Below, piece by piece: positions 7,634-17,318 of a stretch of DNA of 64,000 bases. The translations under genes and the position numbers were made by a program. Location of the stretch: assembly GCF_026000575.1 (NCBI RefSeq), contig NZ_AP026910.1, forward strand, positions 62,001 to 126,000. Reading direction: 5' to 3'. Position 1 is the first letter of the stretch; each line of letters starts with the position of its first letter. This stretch comes from Rhodoluna sp. KAS3. GTDB taxonomy: Bacteria; Actinomycetota; Actinomycetes; Actinomycetales; Microbacteriaceae. The notes below the pieces were generated by a model that did not search any database, was not told the DNA's origin, and was given only the letters and a program-made list of their open reading frames with translations.

Positions 7634-8944
7634 TCAACTTACTGCTGCGGCTGCCTTTGCGGCCAGCTTTGCCACTGACTCAATCTTCTCGATGTCGGCA
7701 TCGGTGTGGGCCCCTGAAACAAACCAGGCCTCGAAGGCTGATGGTGGCAGAGAGACTCCGTTTTCAAGCATGGCGTGGAAGAACGCGTTGAATGCCTTGG
7801 TGTTTTGGGTTTGGGCATCGGCGAAGGTGACCACCGGCTTATCGGTGAAGAAGAACGAGAACAGGTTGCCACCGAATTGGGTTTGGTGAGCCACGCCCTC
7901 AGCGGTCAGTGCGGTCGAGATGACCTTGCCGACCTGCTCGGCCCGCAGGTCTAGGGTGGCGTAAAGCGCTGCATCACAGAGCTCAAGAGTTGCCAGGCCG
8001 GCGGCAGTTGCCACCGGGTTACCACTCAGAGTTCCGGCTTGATACACCGAACCCAGTGGTGCCAAGAGGTCCATGACCTCGACCTTGCCAGCAACAGCAG
8101 CAACCGGGTACCCGCCGCCAATCACCTTGCCGTAGGTCAGGATGTCTGGATGCCAGCCTTCTGATTCGTTGACTAGTCCCCACCAACCTGCGGCTGAAAC
8201 TCTAAAGCCGGTCATTACTTCGTCGAGAATCATCAGCGCACCGTGCTTTGCCGTGATCTCACGAATCTTGCCGTTGAAATTGTTTTTCGGTGGAACCACA
8301 CCCATGTTGGCCGGAGTTGGTTCGGTAATCACGGCAGCGATTTCGTCACCGCGCGCTGCAAATAGTTGCTCGAGCGCTTCGGCATCGTTGTATGGCAGAA
8401 CCACGGTGTCTTGGGCCTGGCCTGGGGTAACACCTGGTGAGTTTGGTAGACCGAGGGTAAGCACACCCGAGCCGGCTTGGACGAGAAGGGCATCGGTGTG
8501 ACCGTGGTAGCAGCCGGCAAACTTGACGATGACGTTGCGGTTGGTAGCGGCACGTGCCAAACGCACTGCGGTCATAACTGCCTCGGTGCCTGATGACACA
8601 AAGCGCACGCGCTGGGCAATGCCGACTCGTCGAGTAATTTCTTCGGCCAGCAGGACCTCATTTGGGCTAGGCGCACCAAACGAGGCTGAGAGTGCGGCCG
8701 CCTCGGTAACCTTGGCCACAACGTGATCGTGGGCATGGCCAACAATCATCGGGCCCCATGAGCCCACTAGGTCTACGTACTCGTTTCCGTCGGCATCCCA
8801 AATACGCGAGCCTTTGCCGCGCACAAAGTATCGAGGGTTGCCGCCAACAGCAGAGAAGGCCCGAACCGGCGAGCTAACGCCACCCGGAATTACATTCTTT
8901 GCGCGCTCGTGCCACGCAATTGAGGCATCGATGTTCTGGGTCAT
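7634..8944 (-). CDS. hemL: Glutamate-1-semialdehyde 2,1-aminomutase
   Basis: PLP enzyme that turns glutamate-1-semialdehyde into 5-aminolevulinate, the first dedicated heme precursor in the C5 pathway. 436 residues, the usual length. Key segments: [13 protein letters not shown] at the N-terminus, [18 protein letters not shown] (PLP phosphate site), [24 protein letters not shown], and [10 protein letters not shown], which carries the PLP-binding lysine. Its ATG shares one base with the hemB stop (TAATG), so it is the last gene of the leftward hemA-hemCD-hemB-hemL operon. Confidence 0.97.
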   Translation of the reverse strand: MTQNIDASIAWHERAKNVIPGGVSSPVRAFSAVGGNPRYFVRGKGSRIWDADGNEYVDLVGSWGPMIVGHAHDHVVAKVTEAAALSASFGAPSPNEVLLAEEITRRVGIAQRVRFVSSGTEAVMTAVRLARAATNRNVIVKFAGCYHGHTDALLVQAGSGVLTLGLPNSPGVTPGQAQDTVVLPYNDAEALEQLFAARGDEIAAVITEPTPANMGVVPPKNNFNGKIREITAKHGALMILDEVMTGFRVSAAGWWGLVNESEGWHPDILTYGKVIGGGYPVAAVAGKVEVMDLLAPLGSVYQAGTLSGNPVATAAGLATLELCDAALYATLDLRAEQVGKVISTALTAEGVAHQTQFGGNLFSFFFTDKPVVTFADAQTQNTKAFNAFFHAMLENGVSLPPSAFEAWFVSGAHTDADIEKIESVAKLAAKAAAAVS

Positions 8945-9930
8945 TAGAGAGTCTTTCGTGCGTAAAACATGTCGGCGAGCTCAAGAGCCCAGTAGGTGCA
9001 AATAACTGTCGCGCCGGCTCGGCGAACTGAAGCAACTGCCTCGAGAATCGCGCGTTCGCGGTCAATTAGGCCCTGTTCGGCAGCAACCTCAATCATGGCC
9101 ATCTCACCCGAGACCAAGTAGGCGGCAACCGGTACGTCAACGATCTGGGAGGTCTCGCGAATCACATCCAGGTAGGCCAAAGCTGGCTTGACCATAACGA
9201 TGTCGGCACCCTGCTCAACGTCTAGGCGCACCTCACGCATTGACTCGGTGAAGTTGCGTGGGTCCTGCTGGTAGGTGCGGCGGTCGCCATCGAGTTCAGA
9301 TTCAACGGCATCGCGAAATGGCCCATAAAAGGCGCTCGCGTACTTGGCCGAGTAAGCCAGGATTGACACATCGATGAACCCGGCTTTGTCGAGCTCGGCT
9401 CGAACATAGCCAACCTGACCATCCATCATTCCGCTGGCGCCCAGCATGTGAGCTCCGGCTTTGGCTAGGGCAACGGCCATCTTTCCGTACGCAATCAAGG
9501 TGGCGTCGTTGTCAACGTTTCCGTGACCATCGAGCACACCGCAGTGACCGTGGCTGGTGAATTCATCAAGGCAGAGGTCAGCCACTACAACCAGTTTGTC
9601 GCCGGCGCGCTCGCGCACTGCAGCCACCGCGCGGTTCAAAATTCCATTGGGTTCACAAGCTGCAGAACCCAGTTCATCGCGCTCAGCTGGAATACCAAAG
9701 ATCATGATTCCGCCGATGCCGGCAGCGATTGCGCGATCGACTTCGGCTAGAAGCGATGCCTCAGTGTTCTGAAAAACTCCCGGCAAGCCCTTGATCGGCT
9801 TTGGCTCGGTCAGGCCCTCTTTGATAAAAGTTGGGTAGATAAGTTGGCTCGGCACCACGTTGGTCTCGGCAACGAGGTTGCGCATTGCCTGGCTTGCCCG
9901 CAGGCGGCGTGGGCGTTCAATCAAACTCAT
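8944..9930 (-). CDS. hemB: Delta-aminolevulinic acid dehydratase (porphobilinogen synthase)
   Basis: Condenses two 5-aminolevulinate molecules into porphobilinogen. 328 residues. The active-site lysines lie in [18 protein letters not shown] and in [14 protein letters not shown]. The metal loop reads [15 protein letters not shown]: two of the three zinc cysteines of the E. coli-type enzyme are present and the middle one is Asp, a form I associate with actinobacterial enzymes. Its start overlaps the end of hemCD by 4 bases (ATGA). Confidence 0.97.
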   Translation of the reverse strand: MSLIERPRRLRASQAMRNLVAETNVVPSQLIYPTFIKEGLTEPKPIKGLPGVFQNTEASLLAEVDRAIAAGIGGIMIFGIPAERDELGSAACEPNGILNRAVAAVRERAGDKLVVVADLCLDEFTSHGHCGVLDGHGNVDNDATLIAYGKMAVALAKAGAHMLGASGMMDGQVGYVRAELDKAGFIDVSILAYSAKYASAFYGPFRDAVESELDGDRRTYQQDPRNFTESMREVRLDVEQGADIVMVKPALAYLDVIRETSQIVDVPVAAYLVSGEMAMIEVAAEQGLIDRERAILEAVASVRRAGATVICTYWALELADMFYARKTL

Positions 9931-11603
9931 GCTGTTCTCCTGTTGCTGGCGGCTTCTACCAGTGCAGCCGGGGTGGTGCCGTTGGTCAGGGCAATGTTGC
10001 CGAATCCAAGGCTCTTTGCCTGTTCCAGTGTGGCATTTCCGGTCACCAAAACCAGAGTCGCCAAGTCTTTAGGGGTAACAAAACTGGCCACCGCACGCGC
10101 GGCACTTGGTGAGCGCAAAACCAGAACATCGATTTCACCCTGCGCCAACGCCTTTGCGGTACGCGGCTCGGCGGTCACAGTTTGGGTGCTGTAGACCACC
10201 TCAGTGACGAGGTCAACACCCGCAAAAGTTACTGCGTCTTGCAGTGACTTCATGGCAATGCTTGATGCCGGCAGAATTACGCGCTTTGGATTGTGGACCA
10301 AGATTGACTGGCTCAGTGAGACCGCATTGGCCGCATCGGCAAGCAACACATCACCGACGCCCAGGGCCTTAACCTCGGCAGCGCTGCGTTCGCCGATTGC
10401 TGCAAATCTAAGGTTTGGGTTGGCAATCGCAGCCTGAAGCGCAACCATTCCAACCTGCTCGGCAAAGTAGCGCACTGCGTTTATCGAGGTAATTACCAAC
10501 CAGGTGTCTGGCTCGGCATTCACCAGGGCGTCTAGCATTCGGCCCGCGCCGACCGGGTTTTCAAAGTTAGAAATCTGCAGGTAGGCGTCGCTGATTACGT
10601 TGAAACCGGCCGCCTCAAAGGCATCTGAATCTGGCTTGTTGTCACTTGAACGCACCAGCAACACCGATTTCTCGCGCGGGGTTCCAAGCTTTAGACCAAG
10701 ATCGGTCTGCATCAATTGGTCTGCAACCTTTAAGCCCAACGCACGGGTTTTGGCTCCCGATGCTTCTGCAGCATCGATAGAGATCGAGATGCGCTCATGC
10801 CAATCAGAGTCATTGTCAGAGAGTTCAGCCGTAAGTTGAATCAGCCCGCCCTCAAGTACCGCGTGGGCTCCGATGGCGGTGGTGCAAGATGCCGAGATGC
10901 CCCTCAATACTGCACGCTCGGCTGAGACCAAAAGTTCAGTCTGAGCATCATTGATTTTGTGGAGCTCGGCCAATAATTCGTGGTCGTCTGAGCGGCACTC
11001 AATAGCTAGTGCGCCCTGGGCTGGCGCCGGCAGAAGCTCGTCATCGGTAAAAAAGTTGCTTTCGCCCTGGCGGAGACCAACGCGATTGAGCCCGGCTGCC
11101 GCCAGAATCGTGGCATCAAATTCGCCGTCGTCGATTTTCTTTAGACGGGTATCGATGTTGCCGCGGATGGGCTTGACCTCAAGGTCTGGGCGCAGGTGCT
11201 TTACGCGCGCGGCTCGTCGCGGAGATGATGTGCCGACGACTGAGCCGGCCGGTAGATCAGCCAGGCCAAGACCATCGCGGCTAATCAAAATGTCACGGTA
11301 GTCCTCGCGCTCAGGAATAGCCGCCAGGGTAATTCCATCAATCGGGGCTGATGGCAAATCCTTAAATGAGTGCACGATGTAATCGACTTCACCGGCAAGC
11401 AGCGCGTCTCTAAGGGCAGAAACAAAAACACCTGGGCGCTTTGGGGCAAAAAGATTGCTGGCTGGGTTGTCACCCTCGGTTTTGATAAACACGAGTTGGC
11501 TTTCAAGGCCGGTGGCTGCAAGAACCTGGTCGGCAATCATGCCCGATTGGGTTTTGGCTAGCAAGCTGGCACGGGTGCCAAGCTTCAAGACCCTACTTGG
11601 CAT
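9927..11603 (-). CDS. hemCD: Fused hydroxymethylbilane synthase / uroporphyrinogen-III synthase
   Basis: A single 558-residue reading frame carries two consecutive heme enzymes. Residues 1 to about 310 are HemC: LKLGTRASLLAKTQS at the start, GTSSPRRAARVKHLRPDLEV (substrate-binding arginines) and SCTTAIGAHAV with the cysteine that holds the dipyrromethane cofactor. From about residue 316 (KSVLLVRSSDNKPDSDAF) to the end the sequence is HemD-like, with an ITSINAVRYFAEQ segment and VLVLRSPSAARAVASF, both typical of uroporphyrinogen-III synthase. I see no stop or frame change at the junction. Start ATG 11603 lies inside the end of hemA (11-base overlap). The fusion would make uroporphyrinogen III from porphobilinogen in one polypeptide. 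Confidence 0.93.
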   Translation of the reverse strand: MPSRVLKLGTRASLLAKTQSGMIADQVLAATGLESQLVFIKTEGDNPASNLFAPKRPGVFVSALRDALLAGEVDYIVHSFKDLPSAPIDGITLAAIPEREDYRDILISRDGLGLADLPAGSVVGTSSPRRAARVKHLRPDLEVKPIRGNIDTRLKKIDDGEFDATILAAAGLNRVGLRQGESNFFTDDELLPAPAQGALAIECRSDDHELLAELHKINDAQTELLVSAERAVLRGISASCTTAIGAHAVLEGGLIQLTAELSDNDSDWHERISISIDAAEASGAKTRALGLKVADQLMQTDLGLKLGTPREKSVLLVRSSDNKPDSDAFEAAGFNVISDAYLQISNFENPVGAGRMLDALVNAEPDTWLVITSINAVRYFAEQVGMVALQAAIANPNLRFAAIGERSAAEVKALGVGDVLLADAANAVSLSQSILVHNPKRVILPASSIAMKSLQDAVTFAGVDLVTEVVYSTQTVTAEPRTAKALAQGEIDVLVLRSPSAARAVASFVTPKDLATLVLVTGNATLEQAKSLGFGNIALTNGTTPAALVEAASNRRTA

Positions 11604-12858
11604 CGGCCACGCGGTTGATTTCGATGCCGAAGACCATTCGAAGGGCATCGATGAACTGCTTTTCGTTGCCTTCTTTTGCCGAAGTCTTGGCGGCCAAAGT
11701 TGGTACGTGCATAAAGGTTGAAGTCACTCTCTTTAGACTGCGATGAACTTCTTCAGCCATTTCGTCGCCCGATTTATTTCTAACTCGTTCGACTTCTTCT
11801 TCAATCAGTTGAGCAATGTGCTTGCGCATTGCCACCACCATTGGGTCTGCGGCACGGGCAATTGCTTCATTCTCAAAATCGCTTACCTGGTGGCGCACAA
11901 TTTCTTGGGCTCGCAGAATTGCCTCGCTGTGCTCACTCGGAGTGTGCAGGCGAATGTAGTCGAGGTCCATGATCGATACGCAGGAAAGGTCGTAGACCGG
12001 AGGCGCAACGTCGGCCGACAGGGCCACATCGATGATGCGCAATTCTTTTGGCTCAATGGCCAACACAGCTTTGGCAAGTTTGAAGTCAATCATGTGGCCG
12101 CTGCCTCCGCTGGCAGTCACAGTAAAGTCGCAGGCCGCCATGGTTTCGGCTAGGTCAGGCTTGGCAATCGGGGTGGCTCCGCGGCCCTCACTAAATTCTT
12201 CGGCGCGGCCGCTCGATGAGTAAACAAAAACCTGCGCAACGTTTTCGCGTTGCAAAGCGGCCACCACAACGCGGGCGTATGCACCCGTGCCCATGACCAA
12301 AACCTTATTGCCCTCGATGGAGCCAAACTTTTCTTTGTGCAGGGCAAGTGCTGCGGTGAATACTGAGCGCCCGGCTTCGCCGAGGCCGGTCTCGTTAGAA
12401 ACCTTTTTTGCCACCTGAGCTGCAGACTGAAACAGCTTCTCAATTTCGGTTGAGGTGTGTGAATCTGCCTGGGCTACCTGAAGGCTGCGCTTAACCTGGC
12501 CGGCAATTTCGCCCTCGCCAACAATCATCGATTCAAGGCCCGAGGTCACCGAATAGAGGTGTTGAACCGCTGCCGAACCGTAGCTAACTCGCAGCAGCTT
12601 GCTGCAGTAATCCCGGTCGAGGCCAGTAATTTCTGAAACCACACCGATTACATTCTCAACGGCGCTGTGAAACCGATCGGTGTCTAGGTAGACCTCAAAG
12701 CGGTTGCAAGTACCAATGGCAACGCCCCCGCTGATGCCGCTTTCTTCTTTTGAAATTGAAAAAAGTTTGCTGCGAATTGAATCGGTGTGACGTTCAAGAT
12801 TTTCTAGTTCACTCAACGGGATGTCGTTGTAATTGGCACCTAGCAATACGAGAGTCAC
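11593..12858 (-). CDS. hemA: Glutamyl-tRNA reductase
   Basis: NADPH-dependent enzyme that reduces glutamyl-tRNA(Glu) to glutamate-1-semialdehyde, the regulated entry to heme synthesis. 421 residues. The catalytic motif GTCNRFEVYLD, the GLESMIVGEGEIAGQVK loop and the NADPH Rossmann segment VLVMGTGAYARVVVAAL are present; the C-terminal dimerisation helices end with MRKHIAQLIEEEVERVR. The start is GTG 12858. No Shine-Dalgarno sequence is seen, and TAGAAT (12865-12870, reverse strand) ends 6 bases before the GTG, so the message is probably leaderless. First gene of the leftward hem operon. Confidence 0.96.
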   Translation of the reverse strand: MTLVLLGANYNDIPLSELENLERHTDSIRSKLFSISKEESGISGGVAIGTCNRFEVYLDTDRFHSAVENVIGVVSEITGLDRDYCSKLLRVSYGSAAVQHLYSVTSGLESMIVGEGEIAGQVKRSLQVAQADSHTSTEIEKLFQSAAQVAKKVSNETGLGEAGRSVFTAALALHKEKFGSIEGNKVLVMGTGAYARVVVAALQRENVAQVFVYSSSGRAEEFSEGRGATPIAKPDLAETMAACDFTVTASGGSGHMIDFKLAKAVLAIEPKELRIIDVALSADVAPPVYDLSCVSIMDLDYIRLHTPSEHSEAILRAQEIVRHQVSDFENEAIARAADPMVVAMRKHIAQLIEEEVERVRNKSGDEMAEEVHRSLKRVTSTFMHVPTLAAKTSAKEGNEKQFIDALRMVFGIEINRVADAK

Positions 12859-12909
12859 AGGTAAATTCTAAGCGCCAACGGGTTGGCCGGGCCGTGTAAT
12901 GATTAATCG
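12859..12909. promoter_or_regulatory. Divergent promoter region between hemA and hemE
   Basis: Only 51 bases separate the two heme operons. Leftward, TAGAAT (12865-12870 complement) stands 6 bases from the hemA GTG. Rightward, TAATGA (12897-12902) stands 7 bases from the hemE GTG. Neither gene has a Shine-Dalgarno sequence, so both may start transcription at the initiation codon. No good -35 boxes are visible. The close packing means one regulator could affect both operons. Confidence 0.55.
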
Positions 12910-13968
12910 GTGAACCTACCTAGCGCGCACCCACTTGCCTCCGGAAAAACCTCGAATTCTGCATTGGTCAGGTCTTACCTGGGCGAGAAGACCGATACCA
13001 AAGCCGTTTGGCTAATGCGTCAGGCCGGGCGTTCGCTACCGGAGTATCGCAAAGTGCGCGAAGGCGTTGCGATGTTGGACTCGTGCCTGCGTCCAGAGCT
13101 AGCTGCTGAGATCACCATGCAGCCGGTCCGCCGCCACAAAGTGGATGCAGCTATTTTCTTTAGCGACATCGTGGTGCCACTGAAACTAGCTGGTGTTGAC
13201 GTTGAAATTGCACCCGGAATTGGGCCGGTGCTCGAAAACCCGGTTCGCACCCGCGCCGACTTTGAACGTCTCGAAGAGTTAGACCCAGCCAGCCTTGCTC
13301 CAATCCAAGAGGCAATCGGCCTGATTATTGCTGAGCTTGGTGAGACCCCGCTGATTGGTTTTGGTGGAGCACCGTTTACTTTGGCTTCATACCTGATTGA
13401 GGGTGGCCCTTCAAAAGAGTTGCCAGTTAGCCGCGCAATGATGGCCAACGACCCAGATCTGTGGAACGACATCTTGGCGTGGACCGCCCGGGTTACCGCA
13501 ACCTTTATCCGTGGCCAGGTTTTGGCCGGCGCCAGTGCGCTGCAACTCTTTGACTCATGGGCTGGCCGACTAGGTCTCGAAGACTACAAAAAGTTTGCGG
13601 CGCCACATTCAAAGGCAGTCATGGATTCACTTCTTGACCTACCGGTTTCGCGTGTTCACTTTGGAGTTCAGACCAAAGACCTACTGGCCGAAATGTATGG
13701 CGTTGGTGCGACCGTGATGGGTGTTGACTACGAGACCCCGCTTGACGAAGCCAACCGAATTCTTGGCGGAAAAGTGCCTCTGCAGGGAAACATTAACCCA
13801 GACTTCTTGTTCAAACCTTGGGCAGAGCTTGAGGCTCATGTTCGCGATGTAATTGCTCGAGGCGAGAGTGCGCCGGGTCACGTTGTGAACTTGGGCCACG
13901 GTGTGCCACCAGAGACCGACCCAGATGTAATCACCAAAATGGTTGCCCTAGTCCACGGAGATATCTAG
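12910..13968 (+). CDS. hemE: Uroporphyrinogen decarboxylase
   Basis: Removes four carboxyl groups from uroporphyrinogen III to give coproporphyrinogen III. 352 residues. The family signature AVWLMRQAGRSLPEYRKVR is near the N-terminus, followed by AAIFFSDIVVPLKLAGVDV with the catalytic-site aspartate, GFGGAPFTLASYLIEGGPSK, and QLFDSWAGRLGLEDY. It starts with GTG and heads the rightward operon hemE-cgoX-chdC-cpfC; 5 bases separate it from the next gene. Confidence 0.96.
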   Translation: MNLPSAHPLASGKTSNSALVRSYLGEKTDTKAVWLMRQAGRSLPEYRKVREGVAMLDSCLRPELAAEITMQPVRRHKVDAAIFFSDIVVPLKLAGVDVEIAPGIGPVLENPVRTRADFERLEELDPASLAPIQEAIGLIIAELGETPLIGFGGAPFTLASYLIEGGPSKELPVSRAMMANDPDLWNDILAWTARVTATFIRGQVLAGASALQLFDSWAGRLGLEDYKKFAAPHSKAVMDSLLDLPVSRVHFGVQTKDLLAEMYGVGATVMGVDYETPLDEANRILGGKVPLQGNINPDFLFKPWAELEAHVRDVIARGESAPGHVVNLGHGVPPETDPDVITKMVALVHGDI

Positions 13969-13973
13969 ACCCA

Positions 13974-15251
13974 ATGCCCAAAACCGCTGCAGTAGTTGGC
14001 GCCGGAATCGCAGGATTGGTTTCGGCTAAGCGACTGATTGAAGCTGGGTATCAGGTTGAAATCTTTGAAAGCACCAGCCGAGTCGGCGGACTTATTGCGT
14101 CAGCCAACCTTGGCGGGCACCAAATCGACATCGGTGCTGAATCTTTTGCAGTGGCAAAAAACACAGTGCCTGAGCTTTGCGCCGAATTGGGTATTGAGCA
14201 ACTGATTGTTTCGCCACAGCGAAGCGATGCCAGAATCCTCACCAGCGGGGGAGCCCACCTGATTCCTCACGGGGTGCTCGGTATTCCGAGTGATCTAGAT
14301 GACCCGGCAGTTGTTGATGTGGTTGGCGCCGATGCCGTAGCGGCCGCAAAGCAACTTGATTCTGCTGCCTGGAATTACCCGCCCGAAATCACTATCGGAG
14401 CCCTGGTTGAGGCAAGGCTGGGTCGGGCATTTGTCGATAATTTCTTGACGCCGGTAATTGCCGGAGTTCATTCATCTGATGCCATGACTCTCGAGGCAGC
14501 CACGGTTGCACCTGGCCTTTTGGCCAAGGCGGCCGAGCTTGGCTCACTAGTGGCGGCAGTTGGGGCAACCAGAAATTCTGCCGCGCGGCCTGGCGCTGCG
14601 GTGGCATCAATATCCGGTGGAATGCACCGATTGGTAAGCGCGCTCGAGAGCCACCTGATCAAAGCCGGTGCCAAGATTCACCTCAACCGTCCGGTTGAGT
14701 CCCTTGCTGATCTGAACGATTACGACCGAGTGGTTTTGGCTGCCGGCATTGAGGGTGCAGCGCAACTATTCTCTGACCTGGCGGCTATCCGCGGTGTTGA
14801 TGCAGCGGTGGTTGCACTCTTGGTCGAGTCAGAGCAACTTAACGAGCTGCCTCGAGGTAGCGGTGTTTTGGTGGCTGCCGACGTTGAGGGCATCAGTGCC
14901 AAGGCCGCCACGCACGTCAATGCCAAGTGGGCTTGGGTCAATTCTGAGTTGCCGCCAAACCAGCACATTTTGCGTTTTTCATTTGGCCGCAACGGCATCC
15001 TGCCGGCAGACACCGATGCTCTCGCTGCGCTCGCCGTGGCGGATGCAGCCAAGATCTTCGGTGTCGATGACATCCGGGTGGTTGAATCTGTGACTCAACT
15101 TTGGCCCAAAGCTTTGGTGCAATCCGGTCCGGGGCACTCGGTTATCGTTAAGCGGGTTAAAGCGGCGCTGGCCGCTGATTCCCGTCTGGCAATCATCGGT
15201 GCTGGGCTCGGGGGAAACGGCATTACTGGAATTCTGAGCGAAGGAAGATGA
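13974..15251 (+). CDS. cgoX: Coproporphyrinogen III oxidase / protoporphyrinogen oxidase (HemY type)
   Basis: FAD oxidase of 425 residues. The dinucleotide-binding motif AVVGAGIAGLVSAKRL is at the N-terminus, followed by VEIFESTSRVGGLIASANLG, and the FAD C-terminal motif AIIGAGLGGNGITGIL is at the end. Because the next two genes are ChdC and a ferrochelatase, the enzyme most likely oxidises coproporphyrinogen III to coproporphyrin III, the Gram-positive route, rather than protoporphyrinogen. Older names are hemY or hemG. The stop overlaps the chdC start by 4 bases. Confidence 0.93.
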   Translation: MPKTAAVVGAGIAGLVSAKRLIEAGYQVEIFESTSRVGGLIASANLGGHQIDIGAESFAVAKNTVPELCAELGIEQLIVSPQRSDARILTSGGAHLIPHGVLGIPSDLDDPAVVDVVGADAVAAAKQLDSAAWNYPPEITIGALVEARLGRAFVDNFLTPVIAGVHSSDAMTLEAATVAPGLLAKAAELGSLVAAVGATRNSAARPGAAVASISGGMHRLVSALESHLIKAGAKIHLNRPVESLADLNDYDRVVLAAGIEGAAQLFSDLAAIRGVDAAVVALLVESEQLNELPRGSGVLVAADVEGISAKAATHVNAKWAWVNSELPPNQHILRFSFGRNGILPADTDALAALAVADAAKIFGVDDIRVVESVTQLWPKALVQSGPGHSVIVKRVKAALAADSRLAIIGAGLGGNGITGILSEGR

Positions 15252-15964
15252 ACAACATGACTGAAGCGACAACCCCAGCGGCCCGCCCAACGCCGGCCGA
15301 AATCAACGAGACCATTCACTACACAACCTTTTTGGCTTATCAGCTAGACAGTCGCGTGGCCGACGGCGCTTCGGCTAGCCGCAGCTATGCAGCCTGGGTC
15401 GCTGAGTGTGCCGCGGCCGGTGTGACCGTGCGCGGAGCCTACGATCTGACTGCCTTGCGTGCCGACGCAGCGCTGTTGCTTTGGCTGCACGCTGACACCG
15501 CAGAACAACTTCAGCGAGCAACCCACGCCTTTGCCCGCATCGAATTTGGTGCAAACTTTTCACCAACTTGGTCGGGCATGGGAATCCATCGCCCAGCCGA
15601 ATTCAACCGCTCACACGTGCCAGCTTTTATGCAGGGTTACGCCCCAAAGACCTGGCTGTGCTTTTACCCATTCGTTCGTTCCTACGAGTGGTACCTTTTG
15701 CCAGAGGCCGAGCGTTCAGAGATGCTGCGTGAGCACGGAATGGCTGGTCACACCTACAAGGGTGTGCAGAGCAATACGGTTTCATCGTTTGCCTTGGGTG
15801 ACTATGAGTGGCTGCTTGCCCTTGAGTCAGAAGATCTTCACGAGATTGTCGACATGATGCGCACTTTGAGAAATACTGAGGCCCGTCGTCATGTTCGAGA
15901 AGAAGTACCGTTCTTTACCGGCAGCATTCTTGACGCAAACCTAATCGGAGAGACCTTCGCATGA
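15248..15964 (+). CDS. chdC: Coproheme decarboxylase (HemQ/ChdC)
   Basis: Chlorite-dismutase-fold enzyme that turns coproheme into heme b with hydrogen peroxide, the last step of the coproporphyrin-dependent pathway. 238 residues. The catalytic tyrosine lies in YPFVRSYEWYLLP and the heme-ligand histidine in EHGMAGHTYKGVQSNT, which is the HemQ pattern rather than that of true chlorite dismutase. Overlaps of 4 bases on both sides (ATGA) couple it to cgoX and cpfC. Confidence 0.95.
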   Translation: MNNMTEATTPAARPTPAEINETIHYTTFLAYQLDSRVADGASASRSYAAWVAECAAAGVTVRGAYDLTALRADAALLLWLHADTAEQLQRATHAFARIEFGANFSPTWSGMGIHRPAEFNRSHVPAFMQGYAPKTWLCFYPFVRSYEWYLLPEAERSEMLREHGMAGHTYKGVQSNTVSSFALGDYEWLLALESEDLHEIVDMMRTLRNTEARRHVREEVPFFTGSILDANLIGETFA

Positions 15965-17067
15965 CCTACGACGCAATTCTTTTGACCTCATTCGGTGGCC
16001 CAGAAAGCCCTGACGAAGTCATGCCGTATCTTGAGCGCGTAACCGCTGGCCGCGGTGTGCCTCGCGAGCGTCTTGAAGAGGTGTCTCACCACTACCTTGC
16101 TCTCGGTGGCGTTAGCCCAATCAACGAGCAGAACCGCGCGCTGTTGGCTGCCATGCGTAGCCACTTTCCGTCACGCGGCATCGACATTCCGATTTACTGG
16201 GGTAACCGCAACTCAGAGCCATACTTTGCCGATGTCCTAAAGCAGATGTACGAAGACGGCCACCGCAACGTTTTGGCCTGGGTAACCAGTGCCTACTCGT
16301 CTTACTCGGGTTGCCGTCAGTACCGTGAGAACCTTGCGGTCGCGCTCATCGAGACCGGCTTAGAGGGCAAATTGAACATCGATAAGGTGCGCCACTACTT
16401 TGACCACCCGGGTTTCATCACCCCAATTGCCGATGACCTAGCTACCCAGATCTCGGCAATGTATGACCAAGGTCTTGCCGCGGGTGACATTTCAATCATG
16501 TTTGCCACCCACTCAATTCCAACTGCGATGGGCGTTAGCTCTGGCCCTGAAGCTCGCCGTGAAGAATTTGCCGAGCTAGCCGGTGAAGGTGGGGCCTACG
16601 CTGCTCAGCATCTAGCCGCTGCCTCAGAGACCATGAAAAAGGTAGCCGAAAAAATCGGTGCTGAATTGCCTGACTGGTCATTGGTTTACCAGTCACGATC
16701 AGGTTCACCATCGGTGCCATGGCTAGAGCCAGACGTAAACGATGCCATCAATGCTGCAGCTGATGCCGGAACCAAGGGCGTAATTATTGTGCCGATTGGT
16801 TTTGTTAGCGACCACGTTGAGGTTATCTGGGACCTTGATAACGAGGCCAAAGAAACTGCTGAGGAACGCGACCTGAAGTTTGCTCGGGTAGTTACCTCAG
16901 GTGTGGCTCCAGAATTTGTTGACGGCATTGCCGACCTAATTCTTGAGCGCCAGGCTGGTGCCGAGAAGAAGGCTCTGTCTAAACTGGGCCCATGGGTAGA
17001 TGCTTGTGCAGTGGGCTGTTGCCCGAACCTGCGTAAAGAACTACCGGTAATTGCCGAAGCCGTCTAA
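15961..17067 (+). CDS. cpfC: Coproporphyrin ferrochelatase
   Basis: Inserts Fe(II) into coproporphyrin III. 368 residues. Recognisable parts: ILLTSFGGPESPDEVMPYLE at the start, YWGNRNSEPYFADVL, the central VTSAYSSYSGCRQYRENL, and PIGFVSDHVEVIWDLDNEA with the metal-site histidine and glutamate. Cysteines at about residues 118, 349, 353 and 354 (the last three in DACAVGCCPN) suggest the [2Fe-2S] cluster found in several actinobacterial ferrochelatases. It is often named hemH. Last gene of the heme operon; copZ follows after 28 bases. Confidence 0.95.
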   Translation: MTYDAILLTSFGGPESPDEVMPYLERVTAGRGVPRERLEEVSHHYLALGGVSPINEQNRALLAAMRSHFPSRGIDIPIYWGNRNSEPYFADVLKQMYEDGHRNVLAWVTSAYSSYSGCRQYRENLAVALIETGLEGKLNIDKVRHYFDHPGFITPIADDLATQISAMYDQGLAAGDISIMFATHSIPTAMGVSSGPEARREEFAELAGEGGAYAAQHLAAASETMKKVAEKIGAELPDWSLVYQSRSGSPSVPWLEPDVNDAINAAADAGTKGVIIVPIGFVSDHVEVIWDLDNEAKETAEERDLKFARVVTSGVAPEFVDGIADLILERQAGAEKKALSKLGPWVDACAVGCCPNLRKELPVIAEAV

Positions 17068-17095
17068 AGCCTAGGCCTCTACAAAAGGGGTAAAT

Positions 17096-17311
17096 ATGTC
17101 ATCGAAAAAAACTCTTCAGCTTGAAGGAATGACCTGCGGCCACTGCGTTGCATCGGTGACAAAAGAGCTCGAAAAGGTTGCCGGCGTGACCGATGTATCG
17201 GTTGACCTGGCATCTCAGTCGGCAACAATTCAGGCTGAGGACGCTGTCTCGCAAGACCAGTTGAGCGCGGCCATTGATGAGGCCGGCTACAAACTCGTTT
17301 CGGTCAGCTAG
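17096..17311 (+). CDS. copZ: Copper chaperone (HMA domain)
   Basis: A 71-residue single heavy-metal-associated domain with the copper-binding GMTCGHCVASV motif (C-x-x-C) and the typical fold pattern (VAGVTDVSVDLASQSATIQ). ATG 17096 follows AAAGGGG with good spacing. It lies 7 bases upstream of the CopA-type ATPase, so it should hand Cu(I) to that pump. Confidence 0.93.
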   Translation: MSSKKTLQLEGMTCGHCVASVTKELEKVAGVTDVSVDLASQSATIQAEDAVSQDQLSAAIDEAGYKLVSVS

Positions 17312-17318
17312 GTCGGCC

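Noticed and set aside
15248-15964. True chlorite dismutase
   Set aside because: The HemQ-type tyrosine and histidine motifs and its position between cgoX and cpfC fit coproheme decarboxylase.
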